Shown in pieces: positions 32,488 through 43,713 of a stretch of 64,000 nt of DNA. The notes beneath the pieces were generated by a model. It searched no databases. It was not told where the DNA came from and was given only the letters and a program-made list of their open reading frames with translations. This DNA is from Candidatus Altimarinota bacterium (lineage in GTDB: Bacteria > Patescibacteriota > Gracilibacteria > BD1-5 > UBA6164): the NCBI GenBank assembly GCA_028698305.1, contig JAQVDN010000003.1:63222-127221 (forward strand). Reading direction: 5' to 3'. The position numbers and the translations under genes are program-made. Positions within the stretch are counted from its first letter, which is position 1, and the number at the start of each line of letters is the position of its first letter.

Positions 32488-33762
32488 ATGAATTTATACA
32501 GCCCAATTGAATGAACTTTTGATATTTTCCCTGAACAACACAAGTATCTTACATTTTTGAAAAAAGTATTTCGTCATGAGTTTAGAAAAAACTGATTTAG
32601 AAGGATAACTCCACCACTTTTAGAAAAAAAACAACTTATAGAAAAATCTCAACTTAACACTCCATTTATAATAGAAAATGGAGATTTTGATTTATGTCAA
32701 AGTCCTTCTTTATCTATTATGAGAGCATATTTGGAAAATGATATGAAAGAACAAATACAACCTGTATATTATTATTATATGTCTCAATATTATAAAAAAG
32801 TTTGAAAAGATATAAAATGACTTCAAGTTTTTGGTTGAGAAATAATCTGAGAAAATGATCCAATTTTAGATGCTATTTCTATATATGTTGTTTATACATC
32901 ATTGAATAAGATATGATTAAAAGATAAATTTTTTATAAGAATAAATTCTATTTGAATAGAAAAAGAGAAAGTAAAATATAGAGAAGAATTACTTAGTTTT
33001 TATGAGAATAAAAAACACATATTATCTCCAGAATCTATTGATTTATTGGAAGTAGATCCTATGCTTGTTTTGAGTTCAAAAAATGAAGATGAAATTATAT
33101 TAAATAGTAGTGCACCTTCATTAAGTGCAAAATTTTTAAAGAAAGATAGCAAAGAACATTATTCTAAATTTAAATCATATTTAGATATTCTTAAAGTTCC
33201 TTATAAAGAAGATCATAGTTTAGTTTGAGAAAACAATTTTCAAACTAATTCAATTTGGCAATTTGTATCACTTGATTCTAGAGTAATATGAAATGGTTCT
33301 AGATACAATACTTTATCAAAAAATATTTGAGAGCCAAAAGAGATACCGGCAACATGATTTTATGTTGATACAAGTATTATAATTGATATGCTTGTAGAAA
33401 ATAATATTAAAATAAAAAATAAAGATAAGATAGATTTATTTTTTGTTCAATTATGAGATGAAGCAAAAACAGTAGTTTTACCATTATCACTTGCAGCTAG
33501 AGAAGCAGGTATAAATACAGTAGTTTCTCTTTGAACTCCTTCTATGAAAGAACAAATGTTAAAAGCAGGTAGATCTTGAGCGAGATATGTAGTTATGGTT
33601 TGAATTATGGAGGCTAGAAATGGTATATTTCAAGTAAGAGATATGGAAAATGGAACTCAAAGTGAAGTCAAAAAAGAAAATCTTATAGATTTTATGATAG
33701 AAAAAATTGGTAAAGAAAATCTAGATTTTTATTCACCTGAAAGAGATTTAATGATAAATTAA
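32488..33762 (+). CDS. Divergent histidyl-tRNA synthetase-like protein
   Basis: 424 aa, HisRS-sized. The N-terminus follows HisRS motif 1 (EGTFDIFPEQHKYLTF), then SIMRAYLE and LQVFGGEIIGENDPILDA match the family. But motif 2 FRYERP is replaced by MSQYYKKVGKD, the LRPEGT segment by LCQSPS, the histidine-A loop RGLDYY is not found, and GGRYD reads GSRYN. A C-terminal anticodon-binding-like domain is present (DLFFVQLGDEAK, AGINTVVSLG). It could be a very diverged HisRS, a HisZ-like regulatory paralogue, or an enzyme of another role. Confidence 0.75.
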
Positions 33763-33763
33763 A

Positions 33764-33795
33764 AAAACATTTCAAAATTGAAATGTTTTTTGTTT
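33764..33795 (+). terminator. Terminator of the HisRS-like gene
   Basis: Stem AAACATTTCAA/TTGAAATGTTT followed by Ts. Confidence 0.75.
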
Positions 33796-33800
33796 GTATA

Positions 33801-33878
33801 TGGTGCTCCCGGCAGGGATCGAACCCACGACAGACCTAGGTTCGCGGCCTAGCGCTCTTCCAACTGAGCTACGGGAGC
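33801..33878 (-). tRNA. tRNA-Arg(GCG), CCA encoded
   Basis: A complete cloverleaf: acceptor GCTCCCG/CGGGAGC, D arm GCTC/GAGC with GGA in the loop, anticodon stem CTAGG/CCTAG with loop CCGCGAA, T arm with TTCGATC, discriminator A73 and encoded CCA. The anticodon at 34-36 is GCG, reading CGC/CGU; A20 and C35 fit arginine identity. Odd points: position 33 is C instead of the near-universal U, and G34 replaces the usual A34 (inosine). GC-rich against its AT-rich surroundings. Confidence 0.88.
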
Positions 33879-34054
33879 AGATAATGTATATAATTTATAT
33901 TAATATTTATACTTAAGTCAAAATTAATATTTTTTATTTTAAGTTTGTTTTTTTAAAAATAGATGTATTATAAGTTTGAATTATTTATGTACTAGTTTGT
34001 TTTATGTATTTGGTATGAAATTTTTTATGAACACTTCCATGTCAAAGAAAAGAA

Positions 34055-34783
34055 ATGGAAATGTTTTCTACATTTGAGCCAATTGTTGATTTAAATAAAG
34101 ATCATTTTGCTAAAGAAATTCTTTTTAGACTTAATGCTTTTAATAATTCTCATGTAATTGTTCTTAAAGAACTTAGAGCTAGAAAGCAAACTTTTATGTT
34201 ATTTACAAGAATTTGTGCAAAAGCTTTTGATGAAGCTAAAAATACATGAAATATAATACATGTTAATTTGGAAGTTCAAGATTTACTTAATACTAATTTT
34301 TTATATTTTTTAGATACTTTACTTAGTTATACTTGAATTAATCCTTCTCTTATAAATTTTGAGTTACTTGAAACTGAAAAAATAACTCCTGAAATCCAAG
34401 ACAGAGTATTTTTAAATTTAAAAATTTTAAATGAGATGTGATTTTTATTAAGTATTGATGATTTATTTTCTTGATTTTCAACTAAAAGGAGAGTAAATAA
34501 TATATTATCAAATGGTATAAGTTTACATATGGTTAAACTTGATGGTAAATTTTTTCAAGATGCATATCTTTCATCTAAATATTGATATGATAATTTGATA
34601 AATGTTAATGATATAGAATGACTTAATACTTATATTGAATGAGTTAAGTCAATAGGAGTAAAAGTATTAGCTGAATGGATAGAATCTGAAGATATGTTTG
34701 ATTATGCTAAAAGTTTGTGAGTAGAATATTTTCAATGATATCATTTTCAAAATCCTAAACATAAAGAATTGCACAGGATTTAA
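34055..34783 (+). CDS. EAL-domain protein (c-di-GMP phosphodiesterase-like)
   Basis: 242 aa, a stand-alone EAL domain. Motifs in order: FEPIVDL, KEILFR (in place of EALLR; the key Glu is kept), NLE, FELLETEKI, SIDDLFSGFS (in place of DDFGTGYSS), VKLDGKF, VLAEWIES (AEGVE-like) and YFQGYHFQNP. The metal-binding acidic residues look mostly retained, so hydrolysis of c-di-GMP is plausible. No sensor or GGDEF domain. An upstream in-frame ATG at 34004 would add 17 residues; the A/G-rich stretch before 34055 favours the shorter form. Confidence 0.85.
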
Positions 34784-34785
34784 AA

Positions 34786-34817
34786 TAAGTTAACAAATTT
34801 GTTGGCTTATTTTTTTA
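34786..34817 (+). terminator. Terminator after EAL gene
   Basis: Stem AAATAAGTTAACAAA/TTTGTTGGCTTATTT (one wobble) with T run. Confidence 0.75.
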
Positions 34818-34858
34818 TATTTATATAATAAAATAAATTTAAATGTATATATAAAATC

Positions 34859-36514
34859 ATGCAAGAAAAATTAAGTTTAAAATGAAATATAATAAGATTT
34901 GATAGAAATACTTTAAATAAAAGTATAGAAGAAGTAATTGATGCTAGATTTGAAAATGGGGAATTTATGCTGAATACAAGTATAAAAGATCTGCATGATC
35001 CATATTTACTTATTGATATGGGTAAGGCAGTTGCTAGAATAAAAACTGCAAAAGAAAATTGAGAAAGAATAATTATTTTTTGAGATTATGATGTAGATTG
35101 AGTAACAAGTACTTCAATCTTGATGCATTTTTTTAAAAAAATGTGAATGCAAGCTAGTTATAGGATACCACATAGGGTAAAAGATGGTTATGGGATGAAA
35201 AATTATTTTATGGATGAATTGGCTTCTATTTGAGTAGATTTAGTTATAACTGTAGATTGTTGAACTCGTGATATAGAAGTTGTAAAATATGCTAAAACTC
35301 TTTGAATTGATATTATTATAACTGATCATCATGCTGTTCCTGATGTTATTCCAGAAGAAGCTATTGCAGTTATAAATCCTAAGAGACCAGATTGTAATTA
35401 TTTGTATAAGAATCTTGCTTGAGCTTGAGTTGCCTTTAAACTTATGCAAGCTCTAGCAAATGAATTTATGCCAGAGGAGGAAGCTATGATTTATATCCAA
35501 GAATCAATTGATATTGCAGCTATTTGAACTGTTGCTGATTGTATGAGATTGACTTGAGAAAATAGGATAATAGTTATGGAATGATTAAAACAAATCAAAA
35601 AAACTAGGAGCTTATGAATCAGAAAACTTATAGAAGATAAGATGAATGATGATTTAGATGGTGATTTATTTTGATTTTTAATTGGTCCAAGAATAAATGC
35701 AGCAGGTAGGATGGATAGTGCTTATAAGGCAGTAAATTTGATATTAAATAATACAGATAGTGTATATCAAACCCTTAGTGAAATAGAAAAATTAAATGAA
35801 GAAAGAAAATATTTAACAAAAGAATTTAGTAATGACGCTATAAATAAAGTAAATAAAACAGATAATTTACTTTTTTATATTTCACCAGCAATTGAACATG
35901 GTATTATCTGAATAGTTGCAGGTAGGGTAACAGAACAATTTTATAAGCCATGTATTTGTTTAAAAGATGAATGAGATACACTTGTAGCTAGTTGCAGAAG
36001 TCCTGAATATCATTCTATTATTGAAACATTGGATAAATACAAAGATTATTTTCTTCGTTTTTGATGACATAAACAAGCTGCTTGATTTACTATTTCAAAA
36101 GAAAAATTCGGAGAATTTAAAACGAAAATTATAAATGAACTTAATAAAAAAGATTTTAGTAAATATAAAAAAGAGCTTAAAGTAGATAAAGTTATTAGAT
36201 TAGAAGAGTTATGATTTTCTTTTTTAAGTAAGGTAAATAAATATAAACCATTTGGTATTTGAAATGAAAAACCTTTATTTTTGGTAGAAAATTTATCTCC
36301 AGAAAAAATTGATTTTATTTGAAATGGTAGAGATCATTTGAGATTTACAACAAAACATTGATTTAAGATATTTGCATTTTATATGTGAGATTATTATGAA
36401 GAAATAAAAAGAAGTAAGAAAAATGTGAGTTTAGTTTTTGATTTAAGTGAGGACACTTGGAATGGAAATAAAAATTTGATGTTAAAGGTGGTGGATATTA
36501 TTTTAGAAAAATAA
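34859..36514 (+). CDS. recJ: Single-stranded-DNA exonuclease RecJ
   Basis: 551 aa, typical RecJ length. DHH phosphoesterase motifs: GDYDVDGVTS (motif I), TVDCGT, TDHHAVP (DHH) and DIAAIGTVAD; the DHHA1 domain shows RFGGHKQAAGF. A C-terminal OB domain follows (KYKPFGIGNEKP). It degrades ssDNA 5' to 3' in recombination and repair. UGA supplies the glycines of GDYDVDG and GGH. recX lies 362 bp downstream beyond a noncoding element. Confidence 0.95.
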
Positions 36515-36558
36515 TAAAAGAAAACAGTTGTCCTTTTGTCACCAAAAGAGACCATTCC

Positions 36559-36842
36559 TACTTTTGTAACCAAAAGATAGCAAAAGTTTTAGGGGTTTTC
36601 GAACTAGCTAGTATAGTTCTGTTGCTTACGGCAAATAATCACTATCTCAACCCCTAAGACCCCTGTAAGTTTCTATAAGCTTTTTTTCATTTTGATTTAA
36701 TTTTTTTCTTACCTTTTCGATATGTATCAATGGGATTTTTAAGGGGAATATTTCGCCGTGAAACGAGAGATAGAATATAAATCAATTCTCTGCGAAAGTT
36801 AGTCCCCTTAAAGACTTTTGGTACCTTTTGGTCACAAAAGTA
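36559..36842. repeat. 284-bp noncoding element with inverted ends and two internal hairpins
   Basis: The ends are imperfect inverted repeats of about 38 bp (36559-36595 and 36804-36842; core TACTTTTGTNACCAAAAG). Inside are two large foldable domains: 36591-36655, where AGGGGTT/AACCCCT encloses GAACTA/TAGTTC and TTGC/GCAA hairpins, and 36741-36809, where AAGGGGA/TCCCCTT encloses TTTCGC/GCGAAA and AGAGA/TCTCT. It is less AT-rich than neighbours and has no open frame. A further CTTTTGTCACCAAAAG copy lies just outside at 36532-36547. It could be a MITE-like element or a structured RNA. It fills the recJ-recX gap. Confidence 0.65.
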
Positions 36843-36876
36843 CATATATTATAATTTTTTTAAAAAATAAATTTTT

Positions 36877-37332
36877 ATGAAACAAATCTCCCAAAAAATC
36901 ATAGATTATGCTATTTGGTACTATTTAAAATATTATCCTAGTCCGAAAAAATTTGCAAATAAGTTGAAACAAAAATTTGGTCCAGATTCTGAAAAATGAA
37001 AGATATATGGTTGAATAACAGATGAAGAAATAGATTTTATAATAAAAGAAAAATTATCTAGTATAGTTAATGAAGATGAAGTAATAAGATCAAAGATTAG
37101 ATTGTATAAAGAAAAAGGGAAAAGTAAGCTTTATATAAAACAAAAATTATATGAAAGAATGGAACAAAAGGATTTAATTGAAACTTATTTAGAAGAAGTT
37201 TTTTTAGATTGAGAACAAGAAAATTTGATTAAAGAATACAAAAAACTTGAAGGAAGATTTGAAAAACAAAAGATAATAGAAAAACTTTTTAGAAAATGAT
37301 TTAACTATGATGATATAAAAAAATTATTTTAG
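36877..37332 (+). CDS. recX: RecX-family regulatory protein
   Basis: 151 aa of three-helix repeats typical of RecX: IDYAIWYYLKYYPSPKKFANKLKQKF, then ITDEEIDFIIKEKL, KLYIKQKLYERM and a final RKGFNYDDIKKLF. RecX modulates RecA filaments. Sequence conservation in this family is low, so the assignment rests on length, helix pattern and the closing GFxYDDIKK motif. Confidence 0.8.
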
Positions 37333-37333
37333 A

Positions 37334-37372
37334 AAAAAGAATACAAATTTTTTAAAATTTGTATTCTTTTTT
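37334..37372. terminator. Bidirectional terminator recX/MFS
   Basis: Stem AAAAAAGAATACAAATTTT/AAAATTTGTATTCTTTTTT. It overlaps the last codons of the minus-strand transporter. Confidence 0.8.
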
Positions 37373-38866
37373 CTTTAATACACTTAATATAAAAATATAT
37401 ATTAATAGTGATCAAAATACTATAAATGTTCATATGTATCAAAATATTTGTATAAGTATTCATCATAGTACAAGTCATCATACATTAGCCAGATTTGAAA
37501 GCATTTTTATAGGAGCGCTTGATGCATTTGCATCTATTTGTTTTAGATTTTTTTTGTCAGCATATGTTTTATTATATTCATTACTAAATTCTCATTGAGA
37601 TAATGGCATACCTGCAGCATATCATATACTATTTGCTAATCATAATAATAATATAATAAAAATAGAATCAAAGAATCAAAAGAAAAATATAGATATTCAA
37701 GATATTAAAACTCAAAACATAAGTACCTTAAATAATCATATTTTTTTAGATATATTTATAAGTGGAACTTGTGCTCAATAAGCAGGTATAGCTAAAAGTG
37801 CTATAAATACATAAGCAGTTAATATGTTTTGTAGATTAAATCTTGATAATTCAGTTGAATTTTTTACCAATATTCAATTTATAAAATCTATTAAAAATGA
37901 AGTTACAAAAGTATCCCAAAATCAAAAAAGTGTAAAAATTATTCAAATTATTAATAATCTATAATTATAAGGAGAAATAAACATGATCTTATAAAAACTT
38001 TTTATGTCTCATATAGTATTTTCATAAATCTCTTTGAAGTTTATTTGTTCTCTTATTTCTATTGGTTTTAAAAATAAAACTTTTATATTTTTTGTTTTTT
38101 CTATTAAGTCTACTTTGTTTGTTATTATATTTATTTTATAATCTTTTATAGAGTTTAATACAGAATCTTTTGATATTAATTTTAATTTTTTAATATCATC
38201 GATTTTTAATTCATTTTTTGAATTATCAAAATATTTTATTATAAATAATATAAATATTATTATAAGTAGTACAAGTATTGTAACTGCAATTAAAGTATTA
38301 AATGCCAATATAATTCATGATAATATAAGTCATACTAGACTTCAAATTCAACTCCAAATATTTCTTTTAGAAAACAGAGTTGCGTATTCACTAGGATCAG
38401 CATTATTCATTATATATGAATAACTCGTAACATCGCTTATTTCTTTTATTATTCAGTAAAGTGCTACTGCAATAAGTAATAATAATACATTAATTACAGA
38501 TCAAAAAAGTTGTTTTAAAGCTTCTATATTAAATTCTAAACTTACTTCTATTGTACTTGTTTTATAGATAAAATATAAGAATATTAATGATACTAATAGC
38601 ATTAAAAATGCTCAAAACAAGAAAATTTTTTTAGGTTTGAAATATTTTTGAAAAACTCATATTGGACTGTCTGCAAGAAATGAAATTAGATTTCAAATTC
38701 ATAAAAAAATTCATACAACCAATGGACTTTGTAATTGAATTAAAAAGAAAAATATTAATGTAAAGTGAAAACACATCCATACAAAAGATGATATAAATCA
38801 ATAAATCATAAAATTCTTTTTCTTTACATCATCAAATTTATTGTCAATGGTAATAAAATTATCCAT
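37352..38866 (-). CDS. MFS-type transporter
   Basis: 504 aa with about 12 hydrophobic segments in two halves separated by a charged loop (KNELKIDDIKKLKLISKD region). GMFFGFGIGNLISFLADSPIGVFQKYFKPKK resembles the MFS loop 2-3 signature, and SEYATLFSKRNIGSGIGSL occurs mid-protein. The second half has LANSIGYAAGMPLSQGEFSNEY. Substrate unknown. Single gene on the minus strand. Confidence 0.75.
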
Positions 38867-39027
38867 ATTTTGGAGTTTAAATATATTATATATTATTATT
38901 ATTTTAACATTATTAAATTTTTTATGCAAAAATAAGCTATTTTTTAATTTTTTAAAATTAGATTTTTATTTTGTAATTTATATTTTTTAGTTAAAATAAT
39001 TTACAATTTTAATAATAAATATTTTAT

Positions 39028-40278
39028 ATGTCTCAACAAATTATTTGTCCAAATTGTCATGCCAATATAGATTTAGATAAGATAGCTGATGAAAAATATT
39101 CTAAATTACTTAAAGAACAAGAAGAAAGATTAAAAGAAGAAAAAGAAATTCAAAGACAAGATTTTGAAAAAGAAAAAGAAATTCAAAGAGAGGAATTAAG
39201 AAAACAAGCTATTGTATGGGCTGAAGAAAAAGCTTTGAAAGAAAGACAAAAAGTTGAACTTGAGATGAAAGATATGGCTTCTAGATTACAAAAAGCTGAA
39301 GAAGAACAAGTTCAAGCAAAAAAGTTAGAGCTTGAATTTTTAAAAAAACAAAGAGAGTTAGAAGATAAGGAGAAAAATTTTGAGCTTGAAATAGAAAAAA
39401 AACTTTTTGAAGAAAGAAAGGTTATAGAAAAAAATCTAGAAGAAAAATTGAAAGAAAATTCAAAAAAAGAAATGGAAGAAAAAGTTCAAAATATGCAAGA
39501 GGAGTTTAGAAAGAAAGAATTGGAAACACAAAAAAGAGAAGAACAAATGAAAAAAACAATTGATGATTTAAAAAGAAAAGCAGAGCAATGAAGTCAACAA
39601 ATACAATGAGATGTACAAGAAGATGACTTAAAAAATGCCTTAATGCAAGCATTTCCAATAGATAAAATAGATGATGTTGCGACTTGAGTAAAATGAGCAG
39701 ATTTAATTCAAACAGTTAAAAATAATTTTGGTCAAAATGTTTGAATCATAGTTTGGGAAAGTAAAAATACAAAATCTTGGCAGGATGCTTGGGTTATGAA
39801 ACTTAAAGATGATAAATTAAAATCAAATTGAAATATAGCAATTTTGGTAAGTAGTGTTTTACCAAAAGAAATAAAACATTTTGGTATGATTGATGATATA
39901 ATGGTTTGTAGTCCAGAATATGCTATAGCTGTTGCAACTATGCTTCGTGATAAATTACTTTCTATTTCAAAAGTGGAAAAATCTCTTGAATGAAAAGATA
40001 TAAAAATGGAAATGCTTTATAAGTATCTATCTAGTCAAGAATTTTCATGAAAAATTTCTATGATGGTAGATGTTTTTTCAAATTTAAAATCAGGGATTGA
40101 TGCCGAAAGAAGAGCTATGGAAAAAAATTGGAAAAGAAGAGAAAAAGATTTAGAAAGAGCAACTTTTGCAATTACTGGTATGTACTGAGAACTTGAAAGT
40201 CTTATGTGACAAGCTTTACCTTGAGCAGATAAATTAGAACTAGGTTCTGGAGAAGATGATTATGATTTAGAAGATTAA
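39028..40278 (+). CDS. DUF2130-family coiled-coil protein
   Basis: 416 aa. N-terminal zinc-ribbon half (CPNCHANID), then about 150 residues of Glu/Lys/Gln-rich coiled coil, then the conserved DUF2130 domain: GDVQEDDLKNALMQAFPID, GIIVWESKNTKSW, AILVSSVLPK and MYKYLSSQEF. The V-ESKNTK-W core resembles a PD-(D/E)xK nuclease fold (E-x-K), so a DNA-related role is possible; the family is uncharacterised. First gene of a tight four-gene operon. Confidence 0.85.
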
Positions 40279-40286
40279 GACTATTT

Positions 40287-40673
40287 ATGCATAAAAAAAT
40301 AAAAGAATTATCAGGAAAAAGAATTAAGTATTTGATTGATAACCAAATACCTTTTTATGAGTGAAATAAAACTTATTTAAATGCAATAAAAGATGAGTTA
40401 TATGAAGTAGAAGAAGAAATAAAAGAAAATAATAGTGTATATTTAGAAGATGAATTGTGAGATGTTTTCTGGGCTTATATATGTTTTTTGCATAGTCTTG
40501 AAAATGAATGAAAGATAACTAGTGTTGATAGAGTATTTGAGAGATGTTATAAAAAATTTGGTGAAAGAGTGGGATTTGATTGAAAATGATGACAATATTG
40601 GGATGAAGTTAAAGTTGTGCAAAAAGAGAAATTGAGATTAGAACATAATAAATTGTTTAATAATGACAGATAG
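40287..40673 (+). CDS. MazG-like nucleotide pyrophosphohydrolase
   Basis: 128 aa. The metal-binding pattern EVEEE ... EDELGDVFW (EExxE...ExxD) is that of all-alpha NTP pyrophosphatases (MazG/dUTPase superfamily). It follows the DUF2130 gene by 8 bp and its end overlaps the next start by 11 bp, so translation is probably coupled. Likely housecleaning of noncanonical NTPs; substrate unknown. Confidence 0.8.
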
Positions 40674-41085
40674 ATTATCGTTTGATTTTTTTGGTAAAAC
40701 TCCTAAATACAAAAGAAAAATCTTGAAAGATGTAATTATAGATAGAAAAAGTAAATACACTTCTATTTTATGATTTGTTATTTCAAAAGAAGAAGTAGAA
40801 TCTTTTATGAAAGATATTTTAACTGATTCTTATTTTAAAAAAGCAACACACAATACTTTTGCCTATAGGATAAAACTTGAAAATTGAAGTGTATTAGAAT
40901 GAAAAAATGATGACTGAGAAGTTTGAGCTGGAATGTGTATTTTGAGAGAATTACAAAGGGAAGATTTTATAAATACGATAGTAGTTGTTACTAGATATTT
41001 TGGTTGAATCCATCTGCAATCAGATAGATTTAAAAATGTGATTGATGCTACAAAAATAATATTGAAAGAAAATGAGAATAGTTAA
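40663..41085 (+). CDS. IMPACT/YigZ family protein (UPF0029)
   Basis: 140 aa; only the N-terminal IMPACT domain is present: KKATHNTFAYRI, DDGEVGAG (DDGEPxGTAG-like) and VVVTRYFGGIHL. Full-length YigZ is around 200 aa, so the C-terminal DUF1949 domain is missing. In eukaryotes IMPACT inhibits GCN2; the bacterial role is unclear. It overlaps both neighbours (11 and 14 bp). Confidence 0.85.
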
Positions 41086-41731
41086 AAGTTTTAGAAAATC
41101 TTTAAGTATGAGTTTTGATAAAAGTTGAGTTTTAATTGTTAAGGCTCCATTTTTTGTTACACAAAAAAATATATTGGATTTTATAGATAAAAATTCTTCT
41201 TGGATAGAAAAAACTAAACTAAAATTATCTGAGAAAAATATAATTTTTGATTTTTGAGAAAGCTATTATTTATTTTGAGAAAGATATAAACTTTTAAGTG
41301 ATTCTATGAGTGAAAAAATAATTTTTGATGGAACTAATTTTTTTTTAAATATTAAACATAAGAATAAAATAAAAGAAAAATTTTTAGAGTTTTATAAATT
41401 AAAAGCTCAAGATTATATAAAAAATAGAGCAAGAGAATTATCTATTTTAAATAATTTAGAGTTTTCTCAAGTAAAAATCACAAGTGCAAAAACTAGATGG
41501 GGAAGTTGTACAAGTAAAAAGAATTTGAATTTTAGTTTTAGACTTATTATGTCACCAAAACAAACTATAGATTATGTTATAATTCATGAATTATGACATT
41601 TACTTGAGATGAATCATAGTCCAAAATTTTGGAAAAATGTAGATATTTTTTTTGAAAAATTATGACATTGAAATTATAAAAATCATCAAAATTGGTTAAA
41701 GTTAAATTGAAATAAACTTATGTATGTATAA
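41072..41731 (+). CDS. DUF45 / YgjP-type SprT-like metallopeptidase
   Basis: 219 aa. TRWGSCTSKKNLNFSFRLIMSP and the zinc site HELGHLLEMNHSPKFW (HExxH plus downstream His) are diagnostic of the YgjP/DUF45 family. Cytosolic zinc-dependent peptidase of unknown substrate, often encoded near restriction or repair genes. Its start overlaps the end of the IMPACT gene by 14 bp. Confidence 0.9.
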
Positions 41732-41738
41732 AATCTTT

Positions 41739-41756
41739 TTAACAATTACTTAACAA
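41739..41756. promoter_or_regulatory. 11-bp-spaced TTAACAA direct repeat upstream of the yggS operon
   Basis: TTAACAA at 41739-41745 and 41750-41756, exactly one helical turn apart; a third TTAACA at 41770-41775. Similar hexamers with this spacing form PhoP/OmpR-family sites in other bacteria. In this AT-rich DNA chance cannot be excluded. Confidence 0.35.
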
Positions 41757-41821
41757 AAATACCTAGTTTTTAACATTTTTGTAAAAAATTAGAACAATCT
41801 TATAAATTATAAAAAATACTC

Positions 41822-42451
41822 ATGAAAATAAATACTCAAATATTAGAAAAAATTAAAGAATCAGATTCAAAAATACTTGTAGTTACAAAATATCTAAACA
41901 AAGAAGATACTTTGGAAACTGTAAGTTTTATGGAAGAAAATTACATAGAAATACTTGAATGATTTTGAGAAAATAGAATTGAGTGATTGTATGAAAAAGA
42001 ACTGGATAGAGAAATAACACATTTTATTTGAAATATACAAACAAAACAAATAAAAGATATAGTTAAATTGGCTTCTATAATACATAGTGTAGATGATGTG
42101 AAACAAATATTAAAAATGGAAGAGATTTGTGGTAAAGCAGATTTATGGGTACAAATATTTTTACAAATAAATGTTGATGAAACAAAACCAGGTGGTATAA
42201 AACAAGAAAAAATTCCAGAATTTTTAAAACTTATTTGAGAGATGGAAAATGTAAGTTTGATTTGATTTTCTGCAATTTGAAAAAGTGAATTTACAAGAGA
42301 GGAAAAAATTGCAGAGTTTGATCTACTTTTAGAACTTAGAAACAAATATATTCCAAACTGATTTATCTCAGCTTGAACTTCGCTAGATTATGAAATAGCT
42401 TTGGAAAAGGGAATAGATATAGTTAGGATTTGAAGTGCATTATATAATTAA
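41822..42451 (+). CDS. yggS: YggS/PROSC-family PLP homeostasis protein
   Basis: 209 aa; single-domain alanine-racemase-type TIM barrel. VVTKYL carries the PLP lysine; GFGENRIEGLYEK, HFIGNIQTKQIK, SAGTSLDYEIALEKG and VRIGSALY match the family. These proteins bind pyridoxal phosphate and buffer its level. The gene begins after a promoter-like stretch and heads a run with nif3 and a small unknown gene. Confidence 0.93.
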
Positions 42452-42460
42452 AATAAAATT

Positions 42461-43237
42461 ATGAACAAAAAAGAATTAATTTCATATTTAGATGAATATT
42501 TAAAAATTTCTGATTTTAAAGATACTTCTAAAAATGGTTTGCAAGTAGATACTGAAAAAACTGAAATCAAAAAAATAGGTTATGCAGTTGATGCTAATAC
42601 TTATATTTTTGATAAAGCAATTGAAGAATGAGTTGATATGATTTTAACTCATCATGGTATTTTTTGGTGATTTGAACAATCTCTTGTTTGAGTTCCATAT
42701 GAAAGAGCTAAAAAACTTATTAAAAATGATATTTCTCTTTATTCTTGTCATTTACCACTTGATTCACATAGGGAAGTATGAAATAATATAGGTCTTGCTC
42801 ATGCTTTTATAAATATATTTTGATTACAAGAATGAGAATATGAAATAGAAGATTTTTGAATGTATCATTGAGCAAGTATTTGATATGGAATTAGATTTAA
42901 ACACAAGATTCATATCTCAAATATGGTAACTCCATATGCTGAAATGATGCAATTAACAAAAAGACTTTATAATTTTTGAAAAAAAGATTATATAACTAGT
43001 GTTGCTTTTGTTTCTGGTGGAGCATTGAGTAATGTTAAAGAAGCATTTGAAAAAAACTATGATGTTTTTGTTACATGAGAATGAGCTCATCATGAAATGA
43101 CTTTTGCAAAAGAATTATGACAAAGTATTTTGATCGGATGACATTATGAAACTGAAAAAATTTGACCAAAACTTCTTGCTTATCATTTAAGAGATAAGTT
43201 TGGAATTGAAATAGTTTATTTAGATGAAAAATATTAA
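42461..43237 (+). CDS. NIF3-like dinuclear metal-binding protein
   Basis: 258 aa, the length of short NIF3/YbgI proteins. Metal ligands: MILTHHGIFWG (HH), CHLPLDSH (H, D) and the C-terminal GGHYETE (H, E); FVTGEGAHHE matches the family GE.  Members are hexameric and often annotated as GTP cyclohydrolase I type 2, without solid proof of activity. Ten bp downstream of yggS. Confidence 0.92.
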
Positions 43238-43241
43238 GATT

Positions 43242-43679
43242 ATGAAAAATTTAGCTTGAGAACAATTATGAACTTGAGAATGAAAAAATGAAAAAAATCA
43301 TAGATATTTTCTAAATTCAGTTTTAAGTAATTGAGGAATATGAAGATTAAAAAGAGAAGTATTAAATAAAAATTTTATGTTTAATGAGATGCTTTCTTTA
43401 TATAGTTGAAAGATAAAATATTTTTCAACAGATTTAGAATGATCTTGATATAAATTTCAAAATATGTTTTTTATAGAAGATGAAGATGAAGATTATATTA
43501 AATATATGATAAAAAATATTGATATGATAAGATCATGAGAATTATTATTTTGATTCTTATATGAGGATATGACAATAAAATGAATAGTTTTTGCTAAACA
43601 ATTATCTACAGATAAAGAAATATCAGATTTAATGACAAAAGTTAATTTAGAATTTTGTAGTTTATTATCTGAAAAATAA
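43242..43679 (+). CDS. Hypothetical protein
   Basis: 145 aa, cytoplasmic, not recognised. The first 25 residues are Gly/Glu/Lys-rich with five UGA codons; the middle shows LYSGKIKYFSTDLEGSGYKFQNMFFIEDEDED; the end DKEISDLMTKVNLEFCSLL is helical. It begins 4 bp after nif3 and is closed by a terminator, so it ends the yggS operon. Confidence 0.7.
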
Positions 43680-43713
43680 AAAATATTAACTTTAAAAAAG
43701 TTAATATTTTTTT
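43680..43713. terminator. Terminator, convergent
   Basis: Stem AAATATTAACTT/AAGTTAATATTT then T run. Confidence 0.8.

Noticed and set aside
36515..36876. A protein gene in the recJ-recX gap
   Set aside because: All frames are broken by TAA/TAG and the region is dominated by inverted repeats.
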